Assembly: GCA_903925195.1 (NCBI GenBank)
Contig: CAIYEO010000014.1
Span: 1-18,813 of the forward strand
Reading direction: 5' to 3'
DNA length: 18,813 nt
Origin: an uncultured Candidatus Saccharibacteria bacterium
GTDB lineage: Bacteria > Patescibacteria > Saccharimonadia > Saccharimonadales > UBA4665
Shown here in pieces: positions 1-7,240 of this stretch. Both the position numbers and the translations under genes were made by a program. Position 1 is the stretch's first letter; each line of letters begins with the position of its first letter. Below the pieces are notes generated by a model, which was given only the letters and a program-made list of their open reading frames with translations, ran no database searches and had not been told where the DNA came from.

Positions 1-26
1 ATGTTACATATTCCTAGAGGTAAAAG

Positions 27-40
27 GACAAGCGAATAAT
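27..40. repeat. Left arm of 14-bp inverted repeat
   Basis: GACAAGCGAATAAT here is the exact reverse complement of 432-445. The two arms enclose the small zinc-finger gene and the 51-bp dyad. The four bases just outside the left arm (AAAG, 23-26) are repeated just outside the right arm (446-449). This is the arrangement expected of a short transposable element with terminal inverted repeats and a target duplication. Chance or a regulatory role remains possible. Confidence 0.5.
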
Positions 41-91
41 AAAAAAGTTTAGGATAAATCCCAATTTTTTTTGATCATCGCCTAATCCTAA
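41..91 (-). terminator. Possible terminator of the zinc-finger gene
   Basis: Downstream of the minus-strand gene at 107-292, a 7-bp stem can form between 85-91 and 49-55 (TTAGGAT/ATCCTAA) with a long loop. It is followed in the direction of transcription by a run of six T (41-46). The long loop makes it a weak candidate. Confidence 0.35.
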
Positions 92-106
92 TACCAATTA
101 ACTGGC

Positions 107-292
107 CTATCTAGCGCCAGTACCACTGCAGTCGTCACAACGACGACCCGTTAGGAATCCACCTACAGTTCCAGAACCATGACATTTGCTGCAGTTGGAC
201 AGTGTGGACTTCCCACGGCACATTGTGCAGACATAGCCTACCATTCCTGTTTTACCAGAACCTTTGCACCTTGGACAGGTTACGCCGGACAT
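107..292 (-). CDS. Small DnaJ-type zinc-finger protein
   Basis: This is a 61-residue protein made almost entirely of four Cys-X2-Cys knuckles (C6/C9, C22/C25, C34/C37, C52/C55). Three of them carry the CxxCxGxG signature of the DnaJ (Hsp40) cysteine-rich domain; the second ends in S instead of G. There is no J domain or substrate-binding domain, so it is a free-standing finger that could bind two Zn ions. Stand-alone proteins of this kind are often annotated as molecular-chaperone Cys-rich or YHVO-type small proteins, and their role is mostly unknown. The start is an ATG with only a weak GTGAG-like ribosome site upstream. The gene lies inside a pair of 14-bp inverted repeats with AAAG flanks, so it may be cargo of a small mobile element. 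Its composition (many Gly, Cys, Thr, Lys, Arg) is unlike its neighbours. Confidence 0.75.
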   Translation of the reverse strand: MSGVTCPRCKGSGKTGMVGYVCTMCRGKSTLSNCSKCHGSGTVGGFLTGRRCDDCSGTGAR

Positions 293-379
293 AGTGTACT
301 CACTTTCTGTTGTTTGGACTTTTGGTGTTTGTACTACGGATAGAGCAATGAGGTTATTTTAGACGATGTATATATCAAT

Positions 380-430
380 TTGGACAGTTGCGACTATTAA
401 TCTATGAGATTAATAAACAATACTGTCCAA
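380..430. repeat. 51-bp two-tier dyad (hairpin or operator)
   Basis: Two perfect 9-bp inverted repeats share one centre, base 405. The outer pair is TTGGACAGT (380-388) with ACTGTCCAA (422-430); the inner pair is TATTAATCT (395-403) with AGATTAATA (407-415), around the loop ATG. Six unpaired bases separate the tiers on each side. As RNA it would fold into a hairpin with a symmetric internal loop; as DNA it could be a large operator. There is no T-run after it, so it is not a plain terminator. Confidence 0.7.
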
Positions 431-431
431 C

Positions 432-445
432 ATTATTCGCTTGTC
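432..445. repeat. Right arm of 14-bp inverted repeat
   Basis: ATTATTCGCTTGTC is the exact reverse complement of 27-40, and AAAG follows at 446-449, matching 23-26. The span 27-445 (419 bp) would be the size of a MITE-like element. Confidence 0.5.
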
Positions 446-602
446 AAAGTGCATTTCGTGCGGGAATAAATAAATACTCAACCGACAAAAGCATAGCTTA
501 CTTTAACCGAATAGAGTGATATTGTCAATACTTAGATTGGGCAATTATACCTTGACTACAAGTAGTTAATTCAATAGAGATATGGAAAGCAGATACTAAA
601 AG

Positions 603-632
603 TTGACAAACAGAAAATAAGCAGAGTATTAT
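603..632 (+). promoter_or_regulatory. Promoter of the acidic protein gene
   Basis: A perfect -35 box TTGACA (603-608) and a TATTAT -10 box (627-632) are separated by 18 bp. An AAGGAAAG ribosome site (661-668) follows, 8 bases before the ATG at 677. This gene therefore has a conventional leader, unlike many neighbours. Confidence 0.7.
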
Positions 633-676
633 AAAAATAAGAAATTAAAATAACAAAAATAAGGAAAGATAAAATT

Positions 677-1678
677 ATGTCAGAAGAAACACCAAGGGAT
701 AAAGTAATTTTCCCTGATGAATTACAACAACAAGATATAGTTGCTCGAAATGAAACGCCTGAGGAAGCCCAATCGCTAAGTGATAGCACAGAATCACAAA
801 CTAAAGACGATCAAGTTGTATCCCAGGACGAATTTACTGATACTTCCAGAACAACCGATGAATTTGTTCCTAATAGCGAACATGTCGATTCGGACGATAC
901 TGGTAATCAACCCGAGAATGGTGGTTGGGATATCGCTAAAGCAGAGACCATGGCCTCAGTTCTTAGAGAAGATAAAGACTTTAGAAGAGATACCGATGAG
1001 TCAATGAGACTTAGGATAGAAGGTCAAGAAGAAAGTGCAACACTGGATAGACTTAAAGAAGAATCAGAAAGACACAGAGCTGCTGGAGAAGAAATTCCAT
1101 CAGATTTATTAGCTCAAATCGATAAAATAGAAGGTTCCTATGATCGTGCTAGCAGACCAAAGGATATAAGAAAATTAGAATTCGATAACTTTGATTTAGA
1201 CATTAGAACGTCCACTGCTCAAGAGCTTTATGATATTAATCCTTCAATGTTTGCTGACATGCCAACAAGTGAATTTATAGATATAATAAATACATATCAA
1301 TACCATTATAGACGTCCAATTTGGGAACAAAGAAATCTTGTTAATGGTGTACAGAAAATTATCGATATATTTGAACAATGTATAGAAGAAAAAAGGGGTG
1401 TTCCAATTGATAGCCTAGAAAAAGGTATCCAATTTGCCATAAAAGCAAGCAGAATAGAACCATTAGATGCATATGAATTTAAACAGAAATTCTTAAAAGG
1501 GTATGAGGGTTCAACGGATAAGACAATTGGTGAAATAATGGAAGAGCAAATAGCATTATTCAAAGAATCCCTTGAATTTGCTGAAACAAGAGCTCAAGAT
1601 CTAAGAGATAAACAATCATCATTCCTCAGACCTTACCAACCTAAAAACCCACTCGAGAACCAAGATTCACAACAATAA
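677..1678 (+). CDS. Acidic, helix-rich protein of unknown function
   Basis: I do not recognise this 333-residue protein. Residues 1-90 are very rich in Asp, Glu, Ser, Thr and Gln and look disordered. Residues about 95-155 hold charged heptad-like stretches that may form a coiled coil. Residues about 165-325 look like a mixed and helical folded region with many aromatic and charged residues. There is no signal peptide, membrane segment or metal-binding motif, so it is probably cytoplasmic. The ATG at 677 is well supported by a strong ribosome site and a TTGACA/TATTAT promoter. The gene stands alone, facing a 230-bp spacer and then a convergent minus-strand gene. A conserved lineage-specific protein, possibly a scaffold or regulator, would fit, but nothing in the sequence defines a role. 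Confidence 0.85.
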   Translation: MSEETPRDKVIFPDELQQQDIVARNETPEEAQSLSDSTESQTKDDQVVSQDEFTDTSRTTDEFVPNSEHVDSDDTGNQPENGGWDIAKAETMASVLREDKDFRRDTDESMRLRIEGQEESATLDRLKEESERHRAAGEEIPSDLLAQIDKIEGSYDRASRPKDIRKLEFDNFDLDIRTSTAQELYDINPSMFADMPTSEFIDIINTYQYHYRRPIWEQRNLVNGVQKIIDIFEQCIEEKRGVPIDSLEKGIQFAIKASRIEPLDAYEFKQKFLKGYEGSTDKTIGEIMEEQIALFKESLEFAETRAQDLRDKQSSFLRPYQPKNPLENQDSQQ

Positions 1679-1743
1679 ATAGAAAATTGATAAGCTAAGG
1701 TGTCTCTCAAATAAAAGAATTCACTAATGTTAGCAACAGATTA

Positions 1744-1795
1744 ACCATCAGGCTTAGACTTACAGCCACCTATATATTTAGGTGGAATTGATGGT
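1744..1795. repeat. Nested hairpin in spacer
   Basis: A perfect 7-bp hairpin CCACCTA/TAGGTGG (1766-1772 and 1779-1785, 6-base loop) lies inside a second 7-bp pairing, ACCATCA (1744-1750) with TGATGGT (1789-1795). No T-run follows on either strand. It sits between convergent genes, so it may be part of a 3' untranslated region or a small structured RNA. Confidence 0.45.
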
Positions 1796-1872
1796 AGGGT
1801 TTAAGAGCTTCCTCATAATGAAGTAAGTTAGAACTTTAGTTAAGTTAAATAGATACTTGCATTCATGGTATA

Positions 1873-1890
1873 AGTGCCTTAGATCGCACT
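1873..1890. terminator. Weak hairpin between convergent genes
   Basis: AGTGC (1873-1877) pairs with GCACT (1886-1890) around an 8-base loop and is followed on the plus strand by T-rich sequence. It could end plus-strand transcription, but the stem is short. Confidence 0.25.
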
Positions 1891-1908
1891 GTAACTTCTT
1901 TTGATTCT

Positions 1909-2226
1909 TTAGTTAATTATACTAACAGTAGTTGTACCCTTAGGTTTAGAGACACGATCACCGACATTAATCTTGTCGTATAAATTAGGATTAATAAGAT
2001 ATTTAATCTCTTTTCCGTTATCTTTTTTTACTCTAATACTATATTGATAATCTCTTCTAGTGACCATTCGATCTGGTTGATTCATATCAACAGTTTCGGA
2101 TTTTATTTTTTCTAAAACAACTCCTTCAAAGGATAAATTTCTTCGATGAATAAAACTATATATAGCAAGAAACAGTATTCCTCCTATGACAACTATTCCA
2201 AAAATGATAAAAAATATAGTAAACAT
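1909..2226 (-). CDS. Small single-pass membrane protein
   Basis: The preferred ATG start at 2226 gives 105 residues. A hydrophobic segment comes at once (FTIFFIIFGIVVIGGILFLA region, residues about 2-24), followed by positive charges (HRRN). A soluble domain of roughly 75 residues follows, whose alternating pattern suggests beta strands. The likely topology is N-terminal anchor with the C-terminal domain inside the cell, from the positive-inside rule. Family not identified. A GTG at 2250 would add eight residues but overlap pheT by 17 bases. The ATG at 2226 starts 7 bases after the pheT stop and has a TATAGT box six bases before it, like the leaderless starts elsewhere here. It may also be co-transcribed with pheST. 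Its closeness to pheT is probably positional rather than functional. Confidence 0.7.
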   Translation of the reverse strand: MFTIFFIIFGIVVIGGILFLAIYSFIHRRNLSFEGVVLEKIKSETVDMNQPDRMVTRRDYQYSIRVKKDNGKEIKYLINPNLYDKINVGDRVSKPKGTTTVSIIN

Positions 2227-2233
2227 AGCTGTA

Positions 2234-4771
2234 CTATATACGTTCTGCACTTAATTTTTCAAGCATATTGTTGGAAATAGTATCTATTAACTTATTGATC
2301 AACTCACTTGTTAAAGTTCTGTCATAAGCACTAATCAATAATCTAAATGTGACCTGTTTATGCGAAGGGTCATCTTCTTTTTGGAATATATCTAAGGCGC
2401 CTATTTCAAAGAAAGTATTTTCTGGTTTAGCAATCTCAACTTGGTTCCATAGATCAGTAAAGAGATCAGAATATTTTAATTCGCTACTAACCTTGAAGCA
2501 GATATCTTGATGTATTTTTGGAAACTTAGGAAGCATTTTGTATCTACTATTAGTTGATGCATTATTGAATATATCTAGGTTAACTTCAAAACCTGCAGTA
2601 AATTCGGGTAATTTTAGGTTCTTTTTAATAGTTTTTTTGTACTCGCCGATAATTCCATAGAACTTATTGTCTATACTCACAATAGCGCTTCTATTGGCAT
2701 CATAGGGGGCGATAACCTGAGAGCTTATAGCATCATTTAGCTGATCCTGGTCATATTGATCTAGGGGAACTAACTTAATAGGAAGATTATATTTATCGGC
2801 AATCAAAGTAAGGTATTTTTTAGCCATATAATATGCAGCGCCATCATATTTTTTCTTGGCTGTTTTAGAATCCGCTGAAAAAACAAAAGATAGACTCCTA
2901 TTTTCATTAGGTAGAGATTCATTATCTACAGATCCTTTTGAGTGGAATTTATCTATCTCAAACAATGCAAATTCGTTATTTTCAGAGACTACTTGATTTG
3001 ATCTAATATTTGGATAAATTAGCTCTAGTAGACTTGGAGTTAAGCTCAGTCTAAAATACTGCAACTCAGGACTTATAGCATTACTGAGCTGATAGGCCAT
3101 TAATGGATTCTGATTAATCTTAGCTAGTAAGTCACCATGCACAAAACTATTACCAACTATTTCATTGGCTCCAGCTGCAGACAGTAAACTTCTTATTGTG
3201 GTATGTAAGTCTAGATACTTATTTCTAATAGATGGACTAATTGAACGTTTTGGCAAGTTATTATTCAGCTTGAAATATCCGTGTAGTCTGCCTACTTCTT
3301 CAACAATATCCTCAGGAATTTCAATATCTGTTCTCCAGAAAGGCGACGAGATAACAATATTATCTTGATTGTATTCAATACCCATCTCGACCCGACTAAG
3401 AATATCTCCTATGTCATTCATACTAAAACTTGTACCCAAACGATCGTTAACAAAGTCTGCAGTTATTGTTATTGTAGGATTGGTAAATGAATTTGGCTTA
3501 ATATCTACGATTGAACCTGCTAGTGTTCCACCGGATAGTTCGTATATAAGACTAAGGCTCTTAAGTGCAATAGCCATATTTTGCTTAGGGCTCTGGCCTT
3601 TAGTGAAACGAGTAACTGCATCGCTAAAAATACCATGCTTCATTGAAGATTTTCTAATTTCATACATGCCGAATGTTGCACATTCAAGAATTATTCTGGT
3701 TGTCTTTGCATCAACCTCAGTTAATGATCCACCCATTATGCCAGCCAAACCAATTGCCTGATTACTATTGGCGATTGTTATATCATTTTCATTTAACTCA
3801 ATTTCTTTACCGTTTAGAAGAGTAAGTTTCTCATTCTTATTAGCCTTTCTGACAATTATAGTTGGGCTATCCTTACTAGAATCTAATTGCTGACACTTAT
3901 CATAGTCATAAGCATGCAAAGGCTGACCGGTTAATACCATCATATAATTAGTTATATCAACTATGTTATTAATCGGCCTGATGCCAATTCTACTTAAATA
4001 GCTTTGCATTAAGATTGGGCTTGGCTTAATTTGAACGTTATCTATGGCAAGTGCGACAAATCGCGCAGCTAATTCTGGTATCTGATTCTCAACGTTAACC
4101 GTAAGTCTTTGTTCGTCGACAATTGGTTCGCTGACATTAGCTTTATACCAATCTGGCGAAACAAATTGAATTCCTTCGATGCCACTAATTTCTCTAGCAA
4201 TTCCAAGTATTCCAAAACAATCTGGTCGATGAGTAAACATTTTATTCTCTAGATCAATTACATAATCGTCAAGTTGATAAGTACTAGCAAATGATGTTCC
4301 TGGTTCAACATCAATATCTATTTCAAGAAGACCTTCATGACTATCACCGATGGAAAGCTCTTTTTGACTGGCAAGCATTCCATGACTTATTTTTCCGCGA
4401 AGTTCCCTTGCCTCAAGCTGGAATGGTTCTTTATGGAAGGTACTAGGAACAATAGCTTTTGGTGGTATCCATGCGACTAACATACCTGAGCGAACATTAG
4501 GTGCACCACAAACTACTTGTATAAGTCCATTTTCATCTCTATCGATTCCTTGACTCTTGCCACCATCATCAATCTTGCATACATTAAGCTTATCTGCCTC
4601 TTCATGTTTAATGGATTCAACAACTCTTACAATTAAAACGTCTTTGTAGATTTCAGATAAATTTTCAAAGCCTTCAACAGCTCCTAATTGAGAACCTAGT
4701 TTGTGAATCAGCTCTTCAATAGATAAATTAATATCGGTAAACTGCTTGATCCAATTTAGACTTATTTTCAT
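2234..4771 (-). CDS. pheT: Phenylalanyl-tRNA synthetase beta subunit
   Basis: This 845-residue subunit pairs with PheS to form the cytoplasmic alpha2-beta2 enzyme that charges tRNA-Phe. Visible regions, in order: an N-terminal start typical of PheT (MKISLNWIKQF), a tRNA-binding OB-type domain at about residues 40-170, the B3/B4 region (NNIVDITNYMMVLTGQPLHAYD at about 270-290, and EVDAKTTRIILECATF), the B5 region with EDIVEEVGRLHGY at about 485-500, and a C-terminal FDX-ACB anticodon-binding domain in roughly the last 100 residues (FPKIHQDICFKV onwards). It is somewhat longer than the usual about 800 residues, with lineage-specific loops, for example at the N-terminal domain. The ATG overlaps the pheS stop by four bases (ATGA), so the two are translationally coupled. 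Confidence 0.97.
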   Translation of the reverse strand: MKISLNWIKQFTDINLSIEELIHKLGSQLGAVEGFENLSEIYKDVLIVRVVESIKHEEADKLNVCKIDDGGKSQGIDRDENGLIQVVCGAPNVRSGMLVAWIPPKAIVPSTFHKEPFQLEARELRGKISHGMLASQKELSIGDSHEGLLEIDIDVEPGTSFASTYQLDDYVIDLENKMFTHRPDCFGILGIAREISGIEGIQFVSPDWYKANVSEPIVDEQRLTVNVENQIPELAARFVALAIDNVQIKPSPILMQSYLSRIGIRPINNIVDITNYMMVLTGQPLHAYDYDKCQQLDSSKDSPTIIVRKANKNEKLTLLNGKEIELNENDITIANSNQAIGLAGIMGGSLTEVDAKTTRIILECATFGMYEIRKSSMKHGIFSDAVTRFTKGQSPKQNMAIALKSLSLIYELSGGTLAGSIVDIKPNSFTNPTITITADFVNDRLGTSFSMNDIGDILSRVEMGIEYNQDNIVISSPFWRTDIEIPEDIVEEVGRLHGYFKLNNNLPKRSISPSIRNKYLDLHTTIRSLLSAAGANEIVGNSFVHGDLLAKINQNPLMAYQLSNAISPELQYFRLSLTPSLLELIYPNIRSNQVVSENNEFALFEIDKFHSKGSVDNESLPNENRSLSFVFSADSKTAKKKYDGAAYYMAKKYLTLIADKYNLPIKLVPLDQYDQDQLNDAISSQVIAPYDANRSAIVSIDNKFYGIIGEYKKTIKKNLKLPEFTAGFEVNLDIFNNASTNSRYKMLPKFPKIHQDICFKVSSELKYSDLFTDLWNQVEIAKPENTFFEIGALDIFQKEDDPSHKQVTFRLLISAYDRTLTSELINKLIDTISNNMLEKLSAERI

Positions 4772-5805
4772 GAGAACTGCCTCAAAAATTCTAACTTTCC
4801 GGCCATAAAGTGCCTGATATCTTCTACATTATTTTTCATCATGACCAATCTATCAATACCAAATCCCCATGCAAAGCCAGTATAAATAGTTGGATCTATG
4901 CCTGCCATTTTTAGCACGTTAGGATGTATCATACCGCAGCCTCCAAGTTCAATCCAGCCACTATAGCTACACACATTACAGCCTTCTTTTTTGCAAAACG
5001 GACAGGATAAAACAAATTCAAAACTTGGTTCTGTAAAAGGAAAGTAAAATGGTTGAAGCACTAGTTCCATATCTTGCTCGTAATACTCTTCTAAGAATGT
5101 CTTAAATGTTGAAATTAGATTCTCAACGTTAACGCCTTTGTCTACGTATATTCCTTCTAATTGAAAGAAAGTATGTCCATGCCTTGCATCAACGTCTTCA
5201 TTACGAAAGACTCTTCCAGGCAGGATTACAGCGATAGGTAAACCTTTTTCAAGATTAGCTTTGCCACTAGATAATACTCTATTCTGCATAGTAGATAACT
5301 GGGCTGTTGCAATTAATCCTTCTTTTGTCATAAAAGTATCATAGTCATCCCTAGCAGGATGGCCAATTGGGAAATTTAAACTTTCAAACATATGATAGTC
5401 ATCATCAATTTGTCTTGCTTCCAAAGAACTAAAGCCCATTCTATAGAAAATATCTAACACCTTATCTAGCTCTCTCATTAATGGATGCTGACTACCCAGT
5501 GAACTACTTAAGAGTCTGGGATGTTTAGCTTCACTAACATTTTTATCCATGGGTGCCGTTACATCAATATCTGGAAGATCATTGGCATTGTTTTCTTGGT
5601 CTTCTAAGATTTTCGTAAGCTCTGTTTTTAAAAGATTAATCTCTTGACCAAAACTAGCTCTTTGAGTGGGATCCATGTCCTTAAGTTGAGAGAATAAACT
5701 ATTGAATTCTGGAGCCCTTAATATTGCCTTACCGTCTTTTTGTATACGCTCTGGGTTTTTAAGCTTTTCTGAAACTTCTTTTATTTGGGTATTTTTATAG
5801 TCCAT
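4768..5805 (-). CDS. pheS: Phenylalanyl-tRNA synthetase alpha subunit
   Basis: This 345-residue class II catalytic subunit activates phenylalanine and transfers it to tRNA-Phe. The N-terminal helical arm (about 1-75) is followed by the catalytic domain: motif 2 around GRVFRNEDVDARH (197-209), the phenylalanine-pocket pair Q215 and E217 in FFQLEG, a four-cysteine cluster (C268, C271, C276, C279) that probably binds zinc, and motif 3 GFAWGFGIDRL (310-320). One deviation: the usual RT(H/Q)TS segment reads TAQLS near 167-171, keeping Gln and Ser but changing two Thr positions. Length is normal. It is first in a pheS-pheT operon and has a leaderless-type promoter (TATAAT 10 bases before ATG), so no T-box leader is present. 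Confidence 0.97.
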   Translation of the reverse strand: MDYKNTQIKEVSEKLKNPERIQKDGKAILRAPEFNSLFSQLKDMDPTQRASFGQEINLLKTELTKILEDQENNANDLPDIDVTAPMDKNVSEAKHPRLLSSSLGSQHPLMRELDKVLDIFYRMGFSSLEARQIDDDYHMFESLNFPIGHPARDDYDTFMTKEGLIATAQLSTMQNRVLSSGKANLEKGLPIAVILPGRVFRNEDVDARHGHTFFQLEGIYVDKGVNVENLISTFKTFLEEYYEQDMELVLQPFYFPFTEPSFEFVLSCPFCKKEGCNVCSYSGWIELGGCGMIHPNVLKMAGIDPTIYTGFAWGFGIDRLVMMKNNVEDIRHFMAGKLEFLRQFS

Positions 5806-5815
5806 ATTAAATACT

Positions 5816-5844
5816 ATTATAACAGTAAGGAATTATCTTGTAGA
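5816..5844 (-). promoter_or_regulatory. pheST promoter, leaderless type
   Basis: Read on the minus strand, a TCTACA -35 box (5839-5844) and a perfect TATAAT -10 box (5816-5821) are 17 bp apart. Only ten bases separate TATAAT from the pheS ATG, so transcription should begin at or next to the start codon. Confidence 0.7.
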
Positions 5845-5884
5845 GGAATTAAATTAATTAATAAATGTTTCATGTATTTTACGA

Positions 5885-5890
5885 TATAAT
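5885..5890 (+). promoter_or_regulatory. -10 box of glycosidase gene
   Basis: A perfect TATAAT lies 12 bases before the ATG at 5903. No good -35 box is visible. It is back-to-back with the pheST promoter in a 97-bp gap. Confidence 0.55.
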
Positions 5891-5902
5891 AACATTAGTA
5901 CT

Positions 5903-7240
5903 ATGACTAAAATAGAAAATGAAGATATTAAAAACGATTTCATGCTTGATGCCAAGGATGTGCTTAAGCGTAATGATCATGGGGAATATACTATCCCTTC
6001 TAAGTATCTCTATCCACATCAGTGGTTTTGGGATAGCTGTTTCATAGCTATTGGACTTAGACATCAAGATCCAGAGCGAGCAAAAACTGAGATATTAAGC
6101 TTACTCAAGGGCCAATGGAAAAATGGCATGATTCCAAATATTGTTTTCAACGATAAGAATAATAAGCTAAGGCTACCGAAAATGTGGCGATCACAAGTTA
6201 ATCCTTTCTCTCCTGATGACGTTGTAACGAGTGGCATCACACAACCACCAATGCTTGCTGAGGCTGTAATTAAGATTGGTGAAAAGTTAGATCTGAACGA
6301 ACGCAAGATATGGTACCGAATGGTATTCCCTAAAATATTAAAATATCACGAATGGCTTTATGATGACCGTGATCCCCATGGCCAGGGACTTGCCTTGCTT
6401 ATTCATCCTTGGGAATCTGGTCTAGATAATACGCCACCTTGGATAAGTGAATTACACACTAATCTAACACCCAAATGGATTCAATATATTCAGAAGACAA
6501 AATTAGATTACTTTTATGGATTATTTAGGATAGACACTAAATTTGTGCCAGCAAACCAGAGGATGAATAATAGTGATTCTCTGGCCTTATATAGCCTGCA
6601 AAGAAAACTTAGAAAAAAACAATATATGACAGATAAGATTATTGGACATAATTCGTTTGCCATTGAAGACCTAACATTCAATAGCATTCTCGTAAGAGGA
6701 AACTATTATCTCCGCAAGATAGCAAAATCAATAAACAAAGAAATACCAAAAAATCTATTAACCAGTATGGACCTTGCGGCTGAATCAATTGAACAACTAT
6801 GGGATGAAAGCTCTGCTCAGTATTATTCTAGAGATTTTGCTACTCATAATTTAATTAAGGTTCCATCCATAGCTACACTCATTCCACTTTATAGTGGCGT
6901 TATTAGTAAGGATAGAGCTGAACATTTGGTCAAGCTCATAGAAGACCATAATTTCTTTAGCATGCCTTTTCCAATTCCATCTGTACCAGTTAATTCGGAA
7001 TGGTTTAACCCAATATCTTACTGGCAGGGTCCAACCTGGATCAATATGAATTGGCTGATAATTGAGGGATTAAAGAATTATGGCTTCAATGATCATGCAA
7101 AAATACTAACTAAAAAAACGCTGGAACTTGTTGAACACAGCGGTTTTTCAGAATATTTCAATCCAATCGACGGATCACCCCTAGGAGTAGATAATTTCTC
7201 TTGGACGGCTGCACTTAGTATTGATTTATTGAATGATTAA
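5903..7240 (+). CDS. GH63/trehalase-like glycoside hydrolase
   Basis: This 445-residue protein resembles the (alpha/alpha)6-barrel glycosidases of the GH63 and GH37 groups, in the branch that includes mannosylglycerate and glucosylglycerate hydrolases. Landmarks are QWFWDSCFIAIG (40-51), HPWESGLDNTPPW (168-180), where D175 is the likely general acid, SYWQGPTWINMNW near 372-384, and GFSEYFNPIDG close to the C-terminus, where the Glu is the likely base. There is no signal peptide, so it should act in the cytoplasm on a soluble glucoside or mannoside such as a compatible solute, or on storage oligosaccharides. It is divergent from pheST and convergent with rmuC, whose stop codon it overlaps by four bases. 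The leaderless-type ATG is preferred. The substrate cannot be settled from sequence alone; a trehalase or glucosidase role is also possible. Confidence 0.85.
   Translation: MTKIENEDIKNDFMLDAKDVLKRNDHGEYTIPSKYLYPHQWFWDSCFIAIGLRHQDPERAKTEILSLLKGQWKNGMIPNIVFNDKNNKLRLPKMWRSQVNPFSPDDVVTSGITQPPMLAEAVIKIGEKLDLNERKIWYRMVFPKILKYHEWLYDDRDPHGQGLALLIHPWESGLDNTPPWISELHTNLTPKWIQYIQKTKLDYFYGLFRIDTKFVPANQRMNNSDSLALYSLQRKLRKKQYMTDKIIGHNSFAIEDLTFNSILVRGNYYLRKIAKSINKEIPKNLLTSMDLAAESIEQLWDESSAQYYSRDFATHNLIKVPSIATLIPLYSGVISKDRAEHLVKLIEDHNFFSMPFPIPSVPVNSEWFNPISYWQGPTWINMNWLIIEGLKNYGFNDHAKILTKKTLELVEHSGFSEYFNPIDGSPLGVDNFSWTAALSIDLLND

Larger units (their letters stand above)
293..676. other. 384-bp intergenic region
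   Basis: No convincing coding frame. It holds the 51-bp dyad (380-430), the right inverted-repeat arm (432-445) and, near its end, the promoter and ribosome site of the gene at 677. Between 450 and 600 I see AT-rich sequence without clear structure. Confidence 0.6.

Noticed and set aside
1679..1908. Possible tmRNA, SRP RNA or RNase P RNA in the spacer
   Set aside because: I looked for a tRNA-like end, a resume-type reading frame and conserved core sequences and found none; only simple hairpins are present.
3369..3761. Plus-strand open frame of 130 codons inside pheT
   Set aside because: It is antisense to a clear pheT coding region and has no domain, promoter or ribosome site.
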